A program made the position numbers and the translations under genes. Below, piece by piece: positions 21,591-30,215 of a stretch of 61,542 nt of DNA. The notes beneath the pieces were generated by a model that was not told the DNA's origin, did no database searches, and saw only the letters and a program-made list of their open reading frames with translations. Origin of the DNA: a bacterium 1XD21-70 (GTDB lineage: Bacteria > Bacillota > Clostridia > Lachnospirales > Lachnospiraceae); the NCBI GenBank assembly GCA_003669055.1, contig RAYB01000031.1, positions 1 to 61,542 on the forward strand, in the 5' to 3' direction. Position 1 is the stretch's first letter, and each line of letters opens with the position of its first letter.

Positions 21591-22055
21591 TCAAAAATAC
21601 TGTTTTACGGCCACCGCCCTTTTGGGCAGGAAACCCTTTTTTCTAAGCATATCTACAAACTCATTGTAGCCTGCCAGACGAGGCGTAACGGCGATCTTCT
21701 TTGTCTTCTTTTCATCCTGAAAGTAAAAATACCATGCGGCAGGCGAGGATGGATAGAAAATGTTCGTCTTCGCATTTTGTAGTTCATCCCATCGAAACTC
21801 ACGGTGATCTTTACGGGACAGGGCAAAAATAATTTTTTCATCATCATAGAAAAAGCCCCAGTTCCCCATATAGATCATGCGCCAGATTGTATGTATGGCT
21901 ACACCGCCAAATAAAAGAGTCATCGCGAAAAATACTGCGGGAGGCTGTCCGCCACAGAGCAATTCCCGGCAAGCGAAAAATGCTGCAACTGCACAAACAA
22001 CAGCCGCCAAAACAGTAATAATACGGTCAGATGTACGTGGTATACATTTTTTCAT
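21591..22055 (-). CDS. Two-helix membrane protein with PH-like tail
   Basis: A 154-residue protein with two N-terminal transmembrane helices (about 12-30 and 40-60) and a cytoplasmic beta-rich tail (GNWGFFYDDEKIIFALSRKD, then FRWDELQNAKT) that looks like a bacterial PH domain. The start follows CAGGGGGC. Its last codons overlap the presumed right end of the transposon (13-bp repeat at 21598-21610), so the original C-terminus may have been altered by the insertion. It belongs to the interrupted minus-strand train. Function unknown. Confidence 0.65.
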   Translation of the reverse strand: MKKCIPRTSDRIITVLAAVVCAVAAFFACRELLCGGQPPAVFFAMTLLFGGVAIHTIWRMIYMGNWGFFYDDEKIIFALSRKDHREFRWDELQNAKTNIFYPSSPAAWYFYFQDEKKTKKIAVTPRLAGYNEFVDMLRKKGFLPKRAVAVKQYF

Positions 22056-22140
22056 TGATATTGCCCCCTGTCATTCCCTATTTATTTAGATCCATGGTAA
22101 TCAGGTGATAGATAACATCTGTTCAATATGATCAAATTTA

Positions 22141-23097
22141 TTATGGCAGTCGAATAATGCGCCGATAACAAAAATAGTTTTTCAACAAACCTGGACAGCG
22201 TTCGTTGACTGGGTGACGGTAAAAAGCAGTATAACAGGGCAGGACATAGATCGCTCCGTCACCGCCGCAAAGCGAGCATCCCCCATCCCCACCTTTTGTA
22301 TAGGATGTATTATCAATAATTTCATTTTTATAAGAATCGTATGCCATAAACAGCCCCAGCGTATTCGGCTGATCTAATACTGCATTTTCTTCGGTATTTC
22401 CGGCAGCACCCACATTATAAATTTCTCTCATCACATCACGCAATGTATCACCCCACCAGAACAATGTGCGTGTACCGCCATTACAAAGATATTCCCATTC
22501 ATCTTCTGTCGGCAGCGTAAAAGGCCCTTGTTTCAGCGAGATAACCGCCTGTTCCAGGGATGGTGCGTCCTCGTCCAGTTGGCGGCTGTCCACCTCTACA
22601 ATCATATCGCCAATATCGGCAGTACGCAGCGGAGACAGGCACCTGGACAGATGTTCATTCCATTTTGCCAAGAATCCCTCCCAGCTTGCGTAGCCTTTTT
22701 CTTCTATGTCTTTGTTCATCTGCTCTAATTCTTCTTCCAGTTCCGCACGCAGCTCGTCGGCTTTCACGGAATCGCCGTTTTCTTCTGCTTCCTCGATCTG
22801 TTCCTGATAGTCACCTTTTAGATTTTCCATTTCTTCCTCATAGTAATATTCATGACCGGAAGAAAATTCTTTCTGCAGACCTTCTAATACACCTTCTCCC
22901 AGAGGACATTGATCTGTATCCCATCCCAAAGTGACATGTTTCCTGCCAGGTACAAAGATAAACTGGGAACCCTCATATTCCAAAAGCCATGTTTCCCGTT
23001 CTGCTCCATTTGTTCCGGTTTTGACTGTCTTTACAAATTGAAAACCTATCCCCAACGATTCAATGCGGGAACGAACATTGTTTAATAATTCCGACAT
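22141..23097 (-). CDS. FGE-sulfatase/C-type-lectin-like protein
   Basis: A 318-residue protein. The N-terminal third is unknown. A charged coiled coil spans about 95-140. From residue 190 onward the pattern resembles the formylglycine-generating-enzyme/C-type-lectin fold: TLPTEDEWEYLCNGG, then FWWGD, NTLGLF and a C-terminal CYRRIIRL. It lacks an obvious catalytic cysteine pair in the usual place, so it is unlikely to be a real formylglycine enzyme. Such folds also serve as binding domains. Its coupling to the SUKH gene 17 bp upstream suggests a role in the same immunity-type cluster. The start follows AAAGGAG. Confidence 0.55.
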   Translation of the reverse strand: MSELLNNVRSRIESLGIGFQFVKTVKTGTNGAERETWLLEYEGSQFIFVPGRKHVTLGWDTDQCPLGEGVLEGLQKEFSSGHEYYYEEEMENLKGDYQEQIEEAEENGDSVKADELRAELEEELEQMNKDIEEKGYASWEGFLAKWNEHLSRCLSPLRTADIGDMIVEVDSRQLDEDAPSLEQAVISLKQGPFTLPTEDEWEYLCNGGTRTLFWWGDTLRDVMREIYNVGAAGNTEENAVLDQPNTLGLFMAYDSYKNEIIDNTSYTKGGDGGCSLCGGDGAIYVLPCYTAFYRHPVNERCPGLLKNYFCYRRIIRLP

Positions 23098-23114
23098 ACC
23101 ATATCTCCTTTATT

Positions 23115-25007
23115 TTATAGTTCACACTCCACATGAAGTTTCTTCAAAACCTCTTTATGTATCAAGCGGCAGGAGCGCAGGTCAATATATTTTAACTTAG
23201 GCAGCTTCAGCAGTAACCGGCAATCCGTAAAATTTGTATTATAGAGAGATAACGTCCGCAGATTTTTACACTCTGTCAGGAAAGAAAAATCCTCCACACA
23301 TATTTCACAGATCCGCAGTTCCCGTAAATTCTCCATACGCCCGATAACAGACCAGCCCCGGAGGTCATAATAGTAAGGTTCCGGGGGAAAATGTTCCTCC
23401 GGCGCACGAAGATACGCATAGCGCCTTTCATCATCCCAACTCTGGACTGTTTTTTCGGACAGGACAAGCTGCAGTTTTTTCATCTGCTTTAACTTCCGCC
23501 CCCAGTCCCAGGCCGTGGACGGCAGCCATCCGCCCGATTCCTGCCGGATGGCAAGGGCAATCAGCGGATGCAGCAAAATCCCGTCTGCCGGTGGTGTCCG
23601 GTACATGCCAAGGTCAGCCAGCGCATTTCCCGGCATCTCCAGACGGTACGGGCGGGGAAAACGGGTATTCTCCGGGTTAATGCTTTCATAAAACAAATCC
23701 TTTAACACCGTGCCGGCCCCTTTGTAGACCTTGCGTTCCGCATCCCGGCGGAAAGAACGCTCCATTGCTTCTTTGTCCTTATAATCGTCCACATGGATCT
23801 GCTCCAGCGCAAACGGAAATGCCTCCTGCACCTCAAGCAATGCTTCCTGTAACCGAGACTCGTTTACACGGGGAACGGACATCAGGGCATAATGGAGCAG
23901 CTCCAAATCCTCCCGTTCCCACAAAAAGTCCAGCCATATCTCCAGGTGTTCCTTTGCGTCCGGGAAACGCCCCAGATCATAGAGCAGTTCCCTTTTTTCC
24001 CTGCCTTCGGCTTTGTCCAGAAGAAACGCCACCTGTTCCAGTTTCACTTCACCGCCCATTCTTAAAAGAGGGATTGCGATACAATAAGTTTCCGGGGAAA
24101 GCTCCGACAGCTTATCCAGAATGCGCTCCCTCCAACTCTTCGCCAGATCTTTCCTTTCCGCGGGCGTGTGGTACAACTCATAGACTACCTGGTCAAACAA
24201 CCCTGCTTCCCACCGTTTATCCAAAAACTGTCCATATAACACAGGGTCTACACGGTAAGCCAGCAGGGGCAGGCTGTCCACATTTTCCTTTGCGATCCAA
24301 TCATCCAAAATCCCGCGTATGAAATCCCGGGAAGCCTCCGATAAAGCCGGGAACTTGTCCATGCTGCCGACCGCCAGCAGACGTTCCGCATCCGTATCGG
24401 CCTGAATGTAAAGCTTCCGCAGCGTTTCTTCGTCGCCATCCAGAGAAAGGCCGAACCACCCCATATCGTAACCGGCTGCCGCCTCCCGCAGCCAACGGAT
24501 ATACCAGGATAAAAAGTCCGGCTCTCTGGGGAAGAATATCCAGGAGCGCTCATATTCTATATAAACGACATGGCCCCGGTCCGGCCCTGCCACCAGCAGA
24601 TAAGTAAAATAAGTATCTCCCTGAGATTCAATGGGAATACAGCCCCGCCGCCAGTCATGATCCCTGTCGCCTAAATCTTTTAAAGAATCCGGATCAGTTC
24701 CCGGAGCAAGATACGGCGTTTCTCCCGGCTCCACCTGCCAGTTCAGCCAGCCCTTCACCTGCTCCAGTGAAAACAGGCCGTAAAAAGGCCCGGCTCCGCC
24801 ATTTCCCGCCTGCAGCAGAAAGTTACGGTAGCCGTCCGGAAGTGAAATCCCTGTTTCCTGCTCGAATTTTTCTATCTCTTTGAGAGACGCTGGCGGATTC
24901 CATTGATATTTATGCTGTTTTGCACCAAATTGTTTCAAATCGGCATCTGTGGCCCTTGCCTTTTCTAACAATGAGCGCAATTCTTCTAACGGAAATGTGT
25001 TTGACAT
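23115..25007 (-). CDS. SUKH (SMI1/KNR4) protein with repeat tail
   Basis: A 630-residue protein. Residues about 30-180 form a SMI1/KNR4 (SUKH) domain: SLKEIEKFEQETGISLPDGY, then the GNGGAGPFYGLFSL loop. SUKH domains are classic immunity proteins against polymorphic toxins. The middle is a helical repeat (HEAT-like), and the last 70 residues have leucine-rich-repeat-like strands (LRELRICEICVEDFSFL; KNLRTLSLYNTNFTDC). The start follows AGAAGGAAG. It is unusually long for a single SUKH protein, so it may recognise several toxins or a large partner. No toxin gene is intact nearby. Confidence 0.75.
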   Translation of the reverse strand: MSNTFPLEELRSLLEKARATDADLKQFGAKQHKYQWNPPASLKEIEKFEQETGISLPDGYRNFLLQAGNGGAGPFYGLFSLEQVKGWLNWQVEPGETPYLAPGTDPDSLKDLGDRDHDWRRGCIPIESQGDTYFTYLLVAGPDRGHVVYIEYERSWIFFPREPDFLSWYIRWLREAAAGYDMGWFGLSLDGDEETLRKLYIQADTDAERLLAVGSMDKFPALSEASRDFIRGILDDWIAKENVDSLPLLAYRVDPVLYGQFLDKRWEAGLFDQVVYELYHTPAERKDLAKSWRERILDKLSELSPETYCIAIPLLRMGGEVKLEQVAFLLDKAEGREKRELLYDLGRFPDAKEHLEIWLDFLWEREDLELLHYALMSVPRVNESRLQEALLEVQEAFPFALEQIHVDDYKDKEAMERSFRRDAERKVYKGAGTVLKDLFYESINPENTRFPRPYRLEMPGNALADLGMYRTPPADGILLHPLIALAIRQESGGWLPSTAWDWGRKLKQMKKLQLVLSEKTVQSWDDERRYAYLRAPEEHFPPEPYYYDLRGWSVIGRMENLRELRICEICVEDFSFLTECKNLRTLSLYNTNFTDCRLLLKLPKLKYIDLRSCRLIHKEVLKKLHVECEL

Positions 25008-25075
25008 AGGCTTTCACTTCCTTCTATATTCACTAAAGAAGTTCTTTTTTCTTTAACCAAATTGTTTCTGATACC

Positions 25076-25500
25076 TTAATGGATTGTATGCTCCCATGTA
25101 CAATCTGGATATACCATTCCTGTTTGCATGAAATGTATCATGATCTCTGCCATTAACTGCAGATCCTCAGTCGCATGTTTTTGAGGAGTAGGCCCATCGC
25201 CAGTGACATTTAACTGCGTTTCACAAGTTGGAAATTGATCATTTACAAACTCATAATAATTCTCGCATTCCTTGACAATATATACAGTTGACCATCCTTC
25301 CCGAAAATCAGCAACCAAACTATTTTCCTTTGTTTCATCGTCAAGTTGGACAGAACAGACAATTCCAGATAGTATTTGATCTGTCAAGCGATTTACGGTT
25401 TCCTGTGTAAGTGACTCCCCCTGGAGATACGGAATGCGCTCGTTAGAGGGTATTCCTTTGATGTAAGAAACAAAGAATCAGCAAAAAATTTATTGGTCAT
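25076..25500 (-). pseudogene. Frameshifted immunity-type gene
   Basis: ATG 25500 follows GGAGGAAATG and opens MTNKFFADS. After nine codons the sense continues in another frame as VSYIKGIPSNERIPYLQGES to a stop at 25076. Restoring one T to the T-run near 25472 fuses them into a 141-residue acidic protein. The C-terminal part (YYEFVNDQFPTCETQLNV) looks like a small immunity protein but has no name I know. This is the third one-or-two-base break in the train. Confidence 0.6.
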
Positions 25501-25533
25501 GGCATTTCCTCCATGAATTTGAATTTAATATTT

Positions 25534-25956
25534 CTACATCTGGAACAATACCATACACACTGTTTCCAAATTTCCCGAAGAAACTGGTTCTATGTTTACA
25601 TACAAATCAGAATAATAGACAGATGACGACTTGACAGGATAAAAATAGTCGAAAGAATATTCCACATCTGTATCAGCCGCCCGCGTTTCAAATGCCTTAC
25701 CAAAAATATCAAACTGCGTTTGGAGGTCGTCTTTTGGTGACACAGTATATGCCCTTACCCTCCATACATCATTTTCATAATAATCATCGGTGGCAGACTC
25801 GGAAGAATTCACCGTAAATTTCTGGCCGTACTGTTTCTCTAAATATTCTTCTACTTCCCGTTTGGACATAAGATGGAAACCACATGAAGTAAGCAGTAAC
25901 ATCAATGTACATATAAGACTGGCAAAACAGACTCTCTCTTTTATTTTACCTGCCAT
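25534..25956 (-). CDS. Lipoprotein, unknown
   Basis: A 140-residue secreted lipoprotein with a basic start, hydrophobic core and lipobox LLTSC at about residue 25. The mature part begins with an amphipathic helix (SKREVEEYLEKQYGQKFTV) and contains beta strands, like several small clostridial lipoproteins paired with membrane proteins. ATG 25956 follows AGGCAGGAGG. A GTG 18 bases upstream is possible. It overlaps the end of the upstream gene by 11 nt. Function unknown. Confidence 0.65.
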   Translation of the reverse strand: MAGKIKERVCFASLICTLMLLLTSCGFHLMSKREVEEYLEKQYGQKFTVNSSESATDDYYENDVWRVRAYTVSPKDDLQTQFDIFGKAFETRAADTDVEYSFDYFYPVKSSSVYYSDLYVNIEPVSSGNLETVCMVLFQM

Positions 25957-26716
25957 CCTCCTCCTGCCTTTCACGGTACAATTCTATCAATCGGTTCTGT
26001 AATTCCAATCCCTTCCTGTAATATCCCAGCAGCTGTGCTGCGCTGTATTCCTGTTTGATATTATGGTCGAAATAACTGTTTGTGCTTGTGGGGTCTATTC
26101 CATTCCACAAGCGGCATTCCTCAAAATTATTGCTGCAGTAATTTGTTTCAAAAAAACCTCCTCCAATGACAGAGACTTCATTCCCGTCCTCCAAAGACTC
26201 CGCCGTTATTTCAATCAGGACAGATACATCATAGCGGTCTTTGGAACCGGCATCCGCTGTGTTTTCAAACAGCGGCTCCTGCTTTATATTTCTCTTGCAG
26301 ATCTGCAGGCGGACCGTTTTCAGAACATCTTCATACTCTTTCTCATCATACTGGCTAATCGGAAACAGCTGCATATTTTCTGTGTAAGTTTCCTCACTGA
26401 TATATTGGTCAAAACCATAATAAAAGCAATACATTCCGCCATCCTGGTTCTCCAGTATTAAGACCGGACCGGCAGATTCCAGGTAGTAACGCATGAGTCC
26501 TGCATGCTCCGGCTCCCCGGTCATTTTCGGCAGTACAGATACCTGGTATCCCCAGCTTTCAATCTCATTCTGATAATCCGGCAGTTTTTCAATGACAGCC
26601 TGCATTATGGAATACTCTGTTTCCTGCTTTTTATATTTTCGGATTATAAATGAGACAACCAGCAGAAATACCACCAGGACAGGAAATATCCATTTCCTGT
26701 AAGCACTTTTTTTCAT
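25946..26716 (-). CDS. Single-pass membrane protein, unknown
   Basis: A 256-residue protein with one N-terminal transmembrane helix (about 8-26, FPVLVVFLLVVSFII) and a large extracytoplasmic domain rich in aromatic and acidic residues. Start ATG 26716 is preceded by GGAG at good spacing; the ATG at 26731 has none. It overlaps the lipoprotein gene downstream, so the two are probably made together and may interact outside the cell. No family recognised. Confidence 0.65.
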   Translation of the reverse strand: MKKSAYRKWIFPVLVVFLLVVSFIIRKYKKQETEYSIMQAVIEKLPDYQNEIESWGYQVSVLPKMTGEPEHAGLMRYYLESAGPVLILENQDGGMYCFYYGFDQYISEETYTENMQLFPISQYDEKEYEDVLKTVRLQICKRNIKQEPLFENTADAGSKDRYDVSVLIEITAESLEDGNEVSVIGGGFFETNYCSNNFEECRLWNGIDPTSTNSYFDHNIKQEYSAAQLLGYYRKGLELQNRLIELYRERQEEDGR

Positions 26717-26775
26717 TACCGCTTTCTCCATTTACTATATTTCTTATATTATTTCTGCCGTTTATCCCCCTGTCC

Positions 26776-26901
26776 TTATCCCCGTATAACAATCACAAGC
26801 GCCAGTGCTACAATACCCGCCATCATAATCAACGAAACTTTGACCGGCGAACGCTCCCCTCTTTTCCAGTCAGAAAGCAGGCCATTGTTGTCATCATCCA
26901 T
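26776..26901 (-). CDS. 41-residue single-helix membrane peptide
   Basis: A short frame starting MDDDNNGLLSDWKRGERS, followed by a hydrophobic helix VSLIMMAGIVALALVIVI and a stop at 26776. AGGAGG stands immediately upstream but very close to the ATG, which lowers confidence. Its layout (acidic/basic head, one helix) matches the 39-residue peptide at 28673 in the same cluster. It lies just upstream of the membrane protein at 25946, on the same strand. Confidence 0.45.
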   Translation of the reverse strand: MDDDNNGLLSDWKRGERSPVKVSLIMMAGIVALALVIVIRG

Positions 26902-26994
26902 TCCTCCTGTTGCTGATTGTTTTCAATGGGATATTCTGTTTCATCACAGGTGTAAGCCATATCTTTAGGGTTAGGATTTTAAGATACAGATCCA

Positions 26995-27279
26995 TCAATC
27001 CCAGGAAGCATTCAGACCAGTAATTTCCCAAAACGGCATATAAAAATGAAAGTGTCCGTTATGGGTATCAATGTTCCACCCTTCATTGAGACCGATCACC
27101 GGTCCTCGATACATCCAGCCAGTTTCATCCTCTATTCCAACAGGGTAGACGTCCCGGAGATGATACCATACTGGCAGGGTGATGGTCTCATTATTCGTCC
27201 AGGCGAAAAAATCGGACAGCTGTTCCAGAGCGGAGCCGACAGCGCCAGCAGGCAGGCCATCCCAACAACAAATATTTTT
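26995..27279 (-). pseudogene. C-terminal fragment, possible toxin remnant
   Basis: An open stretch of 95 codons without a credible start ends in a stop at 26995-26997. Its C-terminus (FFAWTNNETITLPVWYHLRD; HNGHFHFYMPFWEITG) has a composition like secreted enzyme or toxin tips, with several His and Trp residues. It sits upstream of a run of immunity-type genes, where a polymorphic-toxin C-terminus would be expected. The frame is closed by a TGA at 27280. The parent gene is not identified. Confidence 0.4.
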
Positions 27280-27688
27280 TCAAATTTGTAAATATTTTCG
27301 TCACCTCCCGGCTGATTGAAATATAGGCATTCATTTTCTGAATAAGCCGATGGAACGCCGCCGGTTTTCAAAGTAAAAAGGCGCTCCCAGCCGCACAGTT
27401 TCCTGCGAACATAAGAGCGCCATTTTGATGGTATAAAATTGAGCATGACAAATCTTCGGAACTATATAGTTATAGTACCGCCTTGCTGCCTTGCTTGCTT
27501 TAGGATGGCATAACTTCTCATGTTTGTCAAACTCACTTTCTAAAAATATATTGTAATTATAGCAGAAATTCGCTGTTCTCGCAAGGGGAAGGGATTTCCG
27601 GTTTGTAGAGTGTTGCAACGATATACTGCCTGTTTTGTGATGATTTTATGCCGAATGGATACAAGAAACAGTAAGATAAATGCTGTTT
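27280..27688. other. 409-bp stretch without a recognisable gene
   Basis: No frame with a ribosome site is convincing here. A spaced inverted pair GGCGCTC (27390-27396) and GAGCGCC (27415-27421) and an AT-rich promoter-like stretch near 27530-27560 are the only visible structures. It reads as decayed DNA between two groups of immunity-type genes. Confidence 0.5.
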
Positions 27689-28105
27689 TCAGAGAAAATC
27701 AGGTATTTCATCCTTTGCCGGCTCTTCCAGATAACCTTTTACAGTATCAAACATTTTCCTTGTTTCTGGCTGCATAAACTTCTCAGATTCCCTCTGTAAC
27801 AGATACCAGCTGCGGAGATATTCCAAAACCGTTACCTGCAGTAGATCCTTGACTTCCTGATCTTCACTTGTGGCCATGTCTTCTAAAAAAGCAAAGACCT
27901 GTTTTATCTTGACATTATCCTGGTGCCCGCTCACCAGCAAGCGACCAATGTAATTGCAGAAGCACCGGTCAAAACAAATCGTCTGCCCCTTGGTTTCCTG
28001 GCCTTGAAATGTATCCTGAATCCATGCCAACTCTCCTGCGTAACGCCCGCTGATCTCTGGAAATTCTTTTAATAACTCGTTCACTATTTCAGAATAAGAA
28101 TACAT
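27689..28105 (-). CDS. DUF7674-like immunity-type protein
   Basis: A 138-residue acidic helical protein (YSEIVNELLKEFPEISGRY; then VFAFLEDMATSEDQEVKDLLQVTVLEYL). The pattern of a short N-terminal helix, a middle FCNYIGRL segment and the C-terminal long helix resembles the DUF7674 family that occurs in polymorphic-toxin loci. I start at ATG 28105 with GAGG eight bases upstream; ATG 28111 and TTG 28132 are less well spaced. It stands alone between degenerate sequences. Function inferred from context only. Confidence 0.6.
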   Translation of the reverse strand: MYSYSEIVNELLKEFPEISGRYAGELAWIQDTFQGQETKGQTICFDRCFCNYIGRLLVSGHQDNVKIKQVFAFLEDMATSEDQEVKDLLQVTVLEYLRSWYLLQRESEKFMQPETRKMFDTVKGYLEEPAKDEIPDFL

Positions 28106-28252
28106 ATCCATTACCTCTTCATTTTGTTCCAACGTTCCGGACGGGATAAATGCCTAAACTGTCCGAACAAAATCCAATCAGCGTATCTACATCTTTGGCA
28201 GTTGCATTCTTATGAAAAGTTATCTCCCGGCCTTCTGCCTTATATCTTTGTT

Positions 28253-28672
28253 TCAAAATTTCTTTGACAGATGTGAAAGGCGCAGGCCGTCAAAAGGTTT
28301 TCCAAGCAAAAAATCCTTTTGGGTTAAAAGAAACTGGACGGCCTCATCTACCGGGAGCGGCACACCCCATTTTTCCATCATTTCCTCCGCCTCGTCTATG
28401 AAATGGGGCGCGTCCGGGTCATGGGCAACCAGTATCTGGCCGGGCAACAACTCCCCCACGCAATCCAACCAGTCTCTAATCCAGCCTCCCTCTGAACGGC
28501 TCGTGACAGACCACAATTCCCGCAATATCCGTTCCTAGGCGGAAAAATCCTGTCCATAAAACAATAGGGCTTCTTCCAGGCAGAGTATGAGATAAGAGGC
28601 CCGGCCACGCCCGGAAACCTTATAAAAACAGTGGGAAAGAATCCGCTGCTTTTCCTGCCGTACCTCTTTGGG
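28253..28672 (-). pseudogene. Immunity-island gene with in-frame stop
   Basis: A continuous minus-strand frame reads KEVRQEKQRILSHCFYKVSG, then LILCLEEALLFYGQDFSA, a TAG at 28535-28537, and on through ERILRELWSVTSRSEGGW and DWLDCVGELLPGQILVAHDP to a stop at 28253. It lacks a start codon as well. Codon use and helix pattern on both sides of the TAG are those of one protein of about 140 residues. It is a nonsense-inactivated gene. Family unknown. Confidence 0.55.
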
Positions 28673-28792
28673 CTATAGGAACTTTATCAACCGATAAATC
28701 AGATAAAGAAAAACAGCAGCTCCGGAAAACGTAGCAGCAATTACAATCCCGCCGAAAAAGCCACTCTCAATAAGCTGCCCAATCTTATCCAT
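28673..28792 (-). CDS. 39-residue single-helix membrane peptide
   Basis: Starts MDKIGQLIESGFFGGI and consists almost wholly of one transmembrane helix ending LYLIYRLIKFL. The ATG at 28792 lies inside the final codons of the upstream gene, with GGAG four bases before it, so it is translationally coupled. Small size and no homology known. The overlap geometry and clean helix argue that it is real. Confidence 0.5.
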   Translation of the reverse strand: MDKIGQLIESGFFGGIVIAATFSGAAVFLYLIYRLIKFL

Positions 28793-29438
28793 GTTCTCCG
28801 GCCTCCTTCTTTGTGATTTCCGTTTCTGCTTCCGAAAGGGCTTTCTGCACCTCTGGGTTCTTGATTTTGGGCAAGGTTCTTTTCAGCAGCTCAAGGCATT
28901 CCCGGTTCCGTCCCATTTCTTTCAGCAGATAGATTTTATGTACCGAGATATGATCGTTCAAGGGGATGCCGCCATATACAAACATGATGCCCGTATCGTT
29001 TTTTATCTCTATCTCGCATTGTTCCATCTCTTTCAGATAGTCCTCCGCGCTGCCACCGGACTTCCAGGCTGTATAGGCTGCGTTCCACCGGAGCACCACC
29101 CGCCTCTGGCGCAGATAGATATAGACGAGATTTATCAGAAACCATGCGGCACAGACCGCTCCCATAAAACCCAAAGTGAACGACCAGTTTAATGTCACGC
29201 CAACCCATCCGAGCCATAGCATCTCCGCCAGTGAAACAAAGAAAAAGAAAATGGTCTTATGCTGCTTTTTCAAGTTGGACTGGCTGCCCTTCATAAGGAA
29301 GAACATCAGCGTCACAAAAGCCATGGCTATCAGAAAAGGCAGATATCTCTGGTCTTTCTCCAAGTCAAACGCCAATCCCAAAGAAACCATCATAACGCAG
29401 ATCAAAAAAATCCCGATCATATCCCTTTTGTTTTTCAA
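28785..29438 (-). CDS. Four-helix membrane protein with TPR-like tail
   Basis: A 217-residue protein with four transmembrane helices (about 7-24, 33-50, 63-80 and 86-106) and a cytoplasmic helical tail. The tail has a TPR-like end (ISVHKIYLLKEMGRNRECLELL). It parallels the protein at 905-1786 in architecture. The start follows GAGGTGAACTTAG at a good distance. It is the first gene of the minus-strand train; the spacer 29439-30215 upstream contains its promoter region, an inverted repeat and an IS3 remnant. Confidence 0.7.
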   Translation of the reverse strand: MKNKRDMIGIFLICVMMVSLGLAFDLEKDQRYLPFLIAMAFVTLMFFLMKGSQSNLKKQHKTIFFFFVSLAEMLWLGWVGVTLNWSFTLGFMGAVCAAWFLINLVYIYLRQRRVVLRWNAAYTAWKSGGSAEDYLKEMEQCEIEIKNDTGIMFVYGGIPLNDHISVHKIYLLKEMGRNRECLELLKRTLPKIKNPEVQKALSEAETEITKKEAGEHG

Positions 29439-29568
29439 CTAAGTTCACCTCTCATGCCAGCTTTTTCACTGTACCGTATTCTACCACAATTTAGGGCATA
29501 TTTCCAGTTGGCATAAACAATCCCTGTTTACATGTGTACCTTGATATTTTTTACAGAAGTTGTGAATC

Positions 29569-29683
29569 GACATGAAGAGTGGCAAAAAGGAGTGATGATG
29601 AACAATCCCGAATAATCCCGAAAAGCCCTGAAACTATATGGAAAAATGTGCTAGTTGAATTTATTTTTGCCATTCTTCATGTC
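29569..29683. repeat. 20-bp inverted repeat
   Basis: Arms at 29569-29588 and 29664-29683 (GACATGAAGA..GGCAAAAA) are complementary with one mismatch, 75 bp apart. The intervening DNA has no gene. With the IS3 scar 150 bp further on, this may be a non-autonomous element end or part of a recombination site. Compare the 21-bp pair at 193-261 at the other edge of the island. Confidence 0.55.
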
Positions 29684-29833
29684 TTAAAATCCATCAAAGT
29701 TTAGTTGAGTTGTGATAGAACAAGATTTTTCCTTTTTCCATGTTTAAAAGTCTTTAAATCCGCTTAAAACGATATGCTCCCCATATGGTAGGCAATGGAA
29801 AGATCCAAAAGCTATCATATGAGGGGCATACCT

Positions 29834-29872
29834 ATGTATAAAAGAAAGTACACAAAAGAATTCAAGCTATAG
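29834..29872 (+). pseudogene. IS3-family transposase start remnant
   Basis: Twelve codons, MYKRKYTKEFKL and a TAG, match the N-terminus of IS3/IS150-type OrfA proteins exactly in style. The rest of the insertion sequence is absent. An imperfect inverted pair (29771-29785 with 29816-29830) upstream is probably its terminal region. Confidence 0.55.
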
Positions 29873-30215
29873 GAGGAAAACTTATACCTTGCCCTGCGGT
29901 TACCTTACACCTCTTTTCATGCTCTTTCATGTCTAAAGTATCCTCGTAAAACCCAGTTTATTGTGCATTTTTATTGCATATTGCACAATTTTATCTACTA
30001 CTATTCACTTTCATCAAATTAACAAAAAATTAGCAGAATCATCATCTGATTTTTAAGCTAATCCGAGTAGCTCACTTTAAATTGATGTCTATATTTTGTT
30101 GTTGCTGTGTACATCTGACATCAGATAATGTCATTTTACCATAAGCCCACACCGACCGGCAACAAAAGCGGACTTATTTTTCCTGAACAGGATTTGCTGA
30201 TACATGGAGGGTTCT

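Noticed and set aside
22141-23097. Genuine formylglycine-generating enzyme with a sulfatase partner
   Set aside because: The expected catalytic cysteines are not visible and no sulfatase gene is present. Only fold-level similarity is claimed.
26769-26916. Plus-strand proline-poor frame near 26650-26916
   Set aside because: It has no ribosome site, and the minus strand offers a better small membrane peptide.
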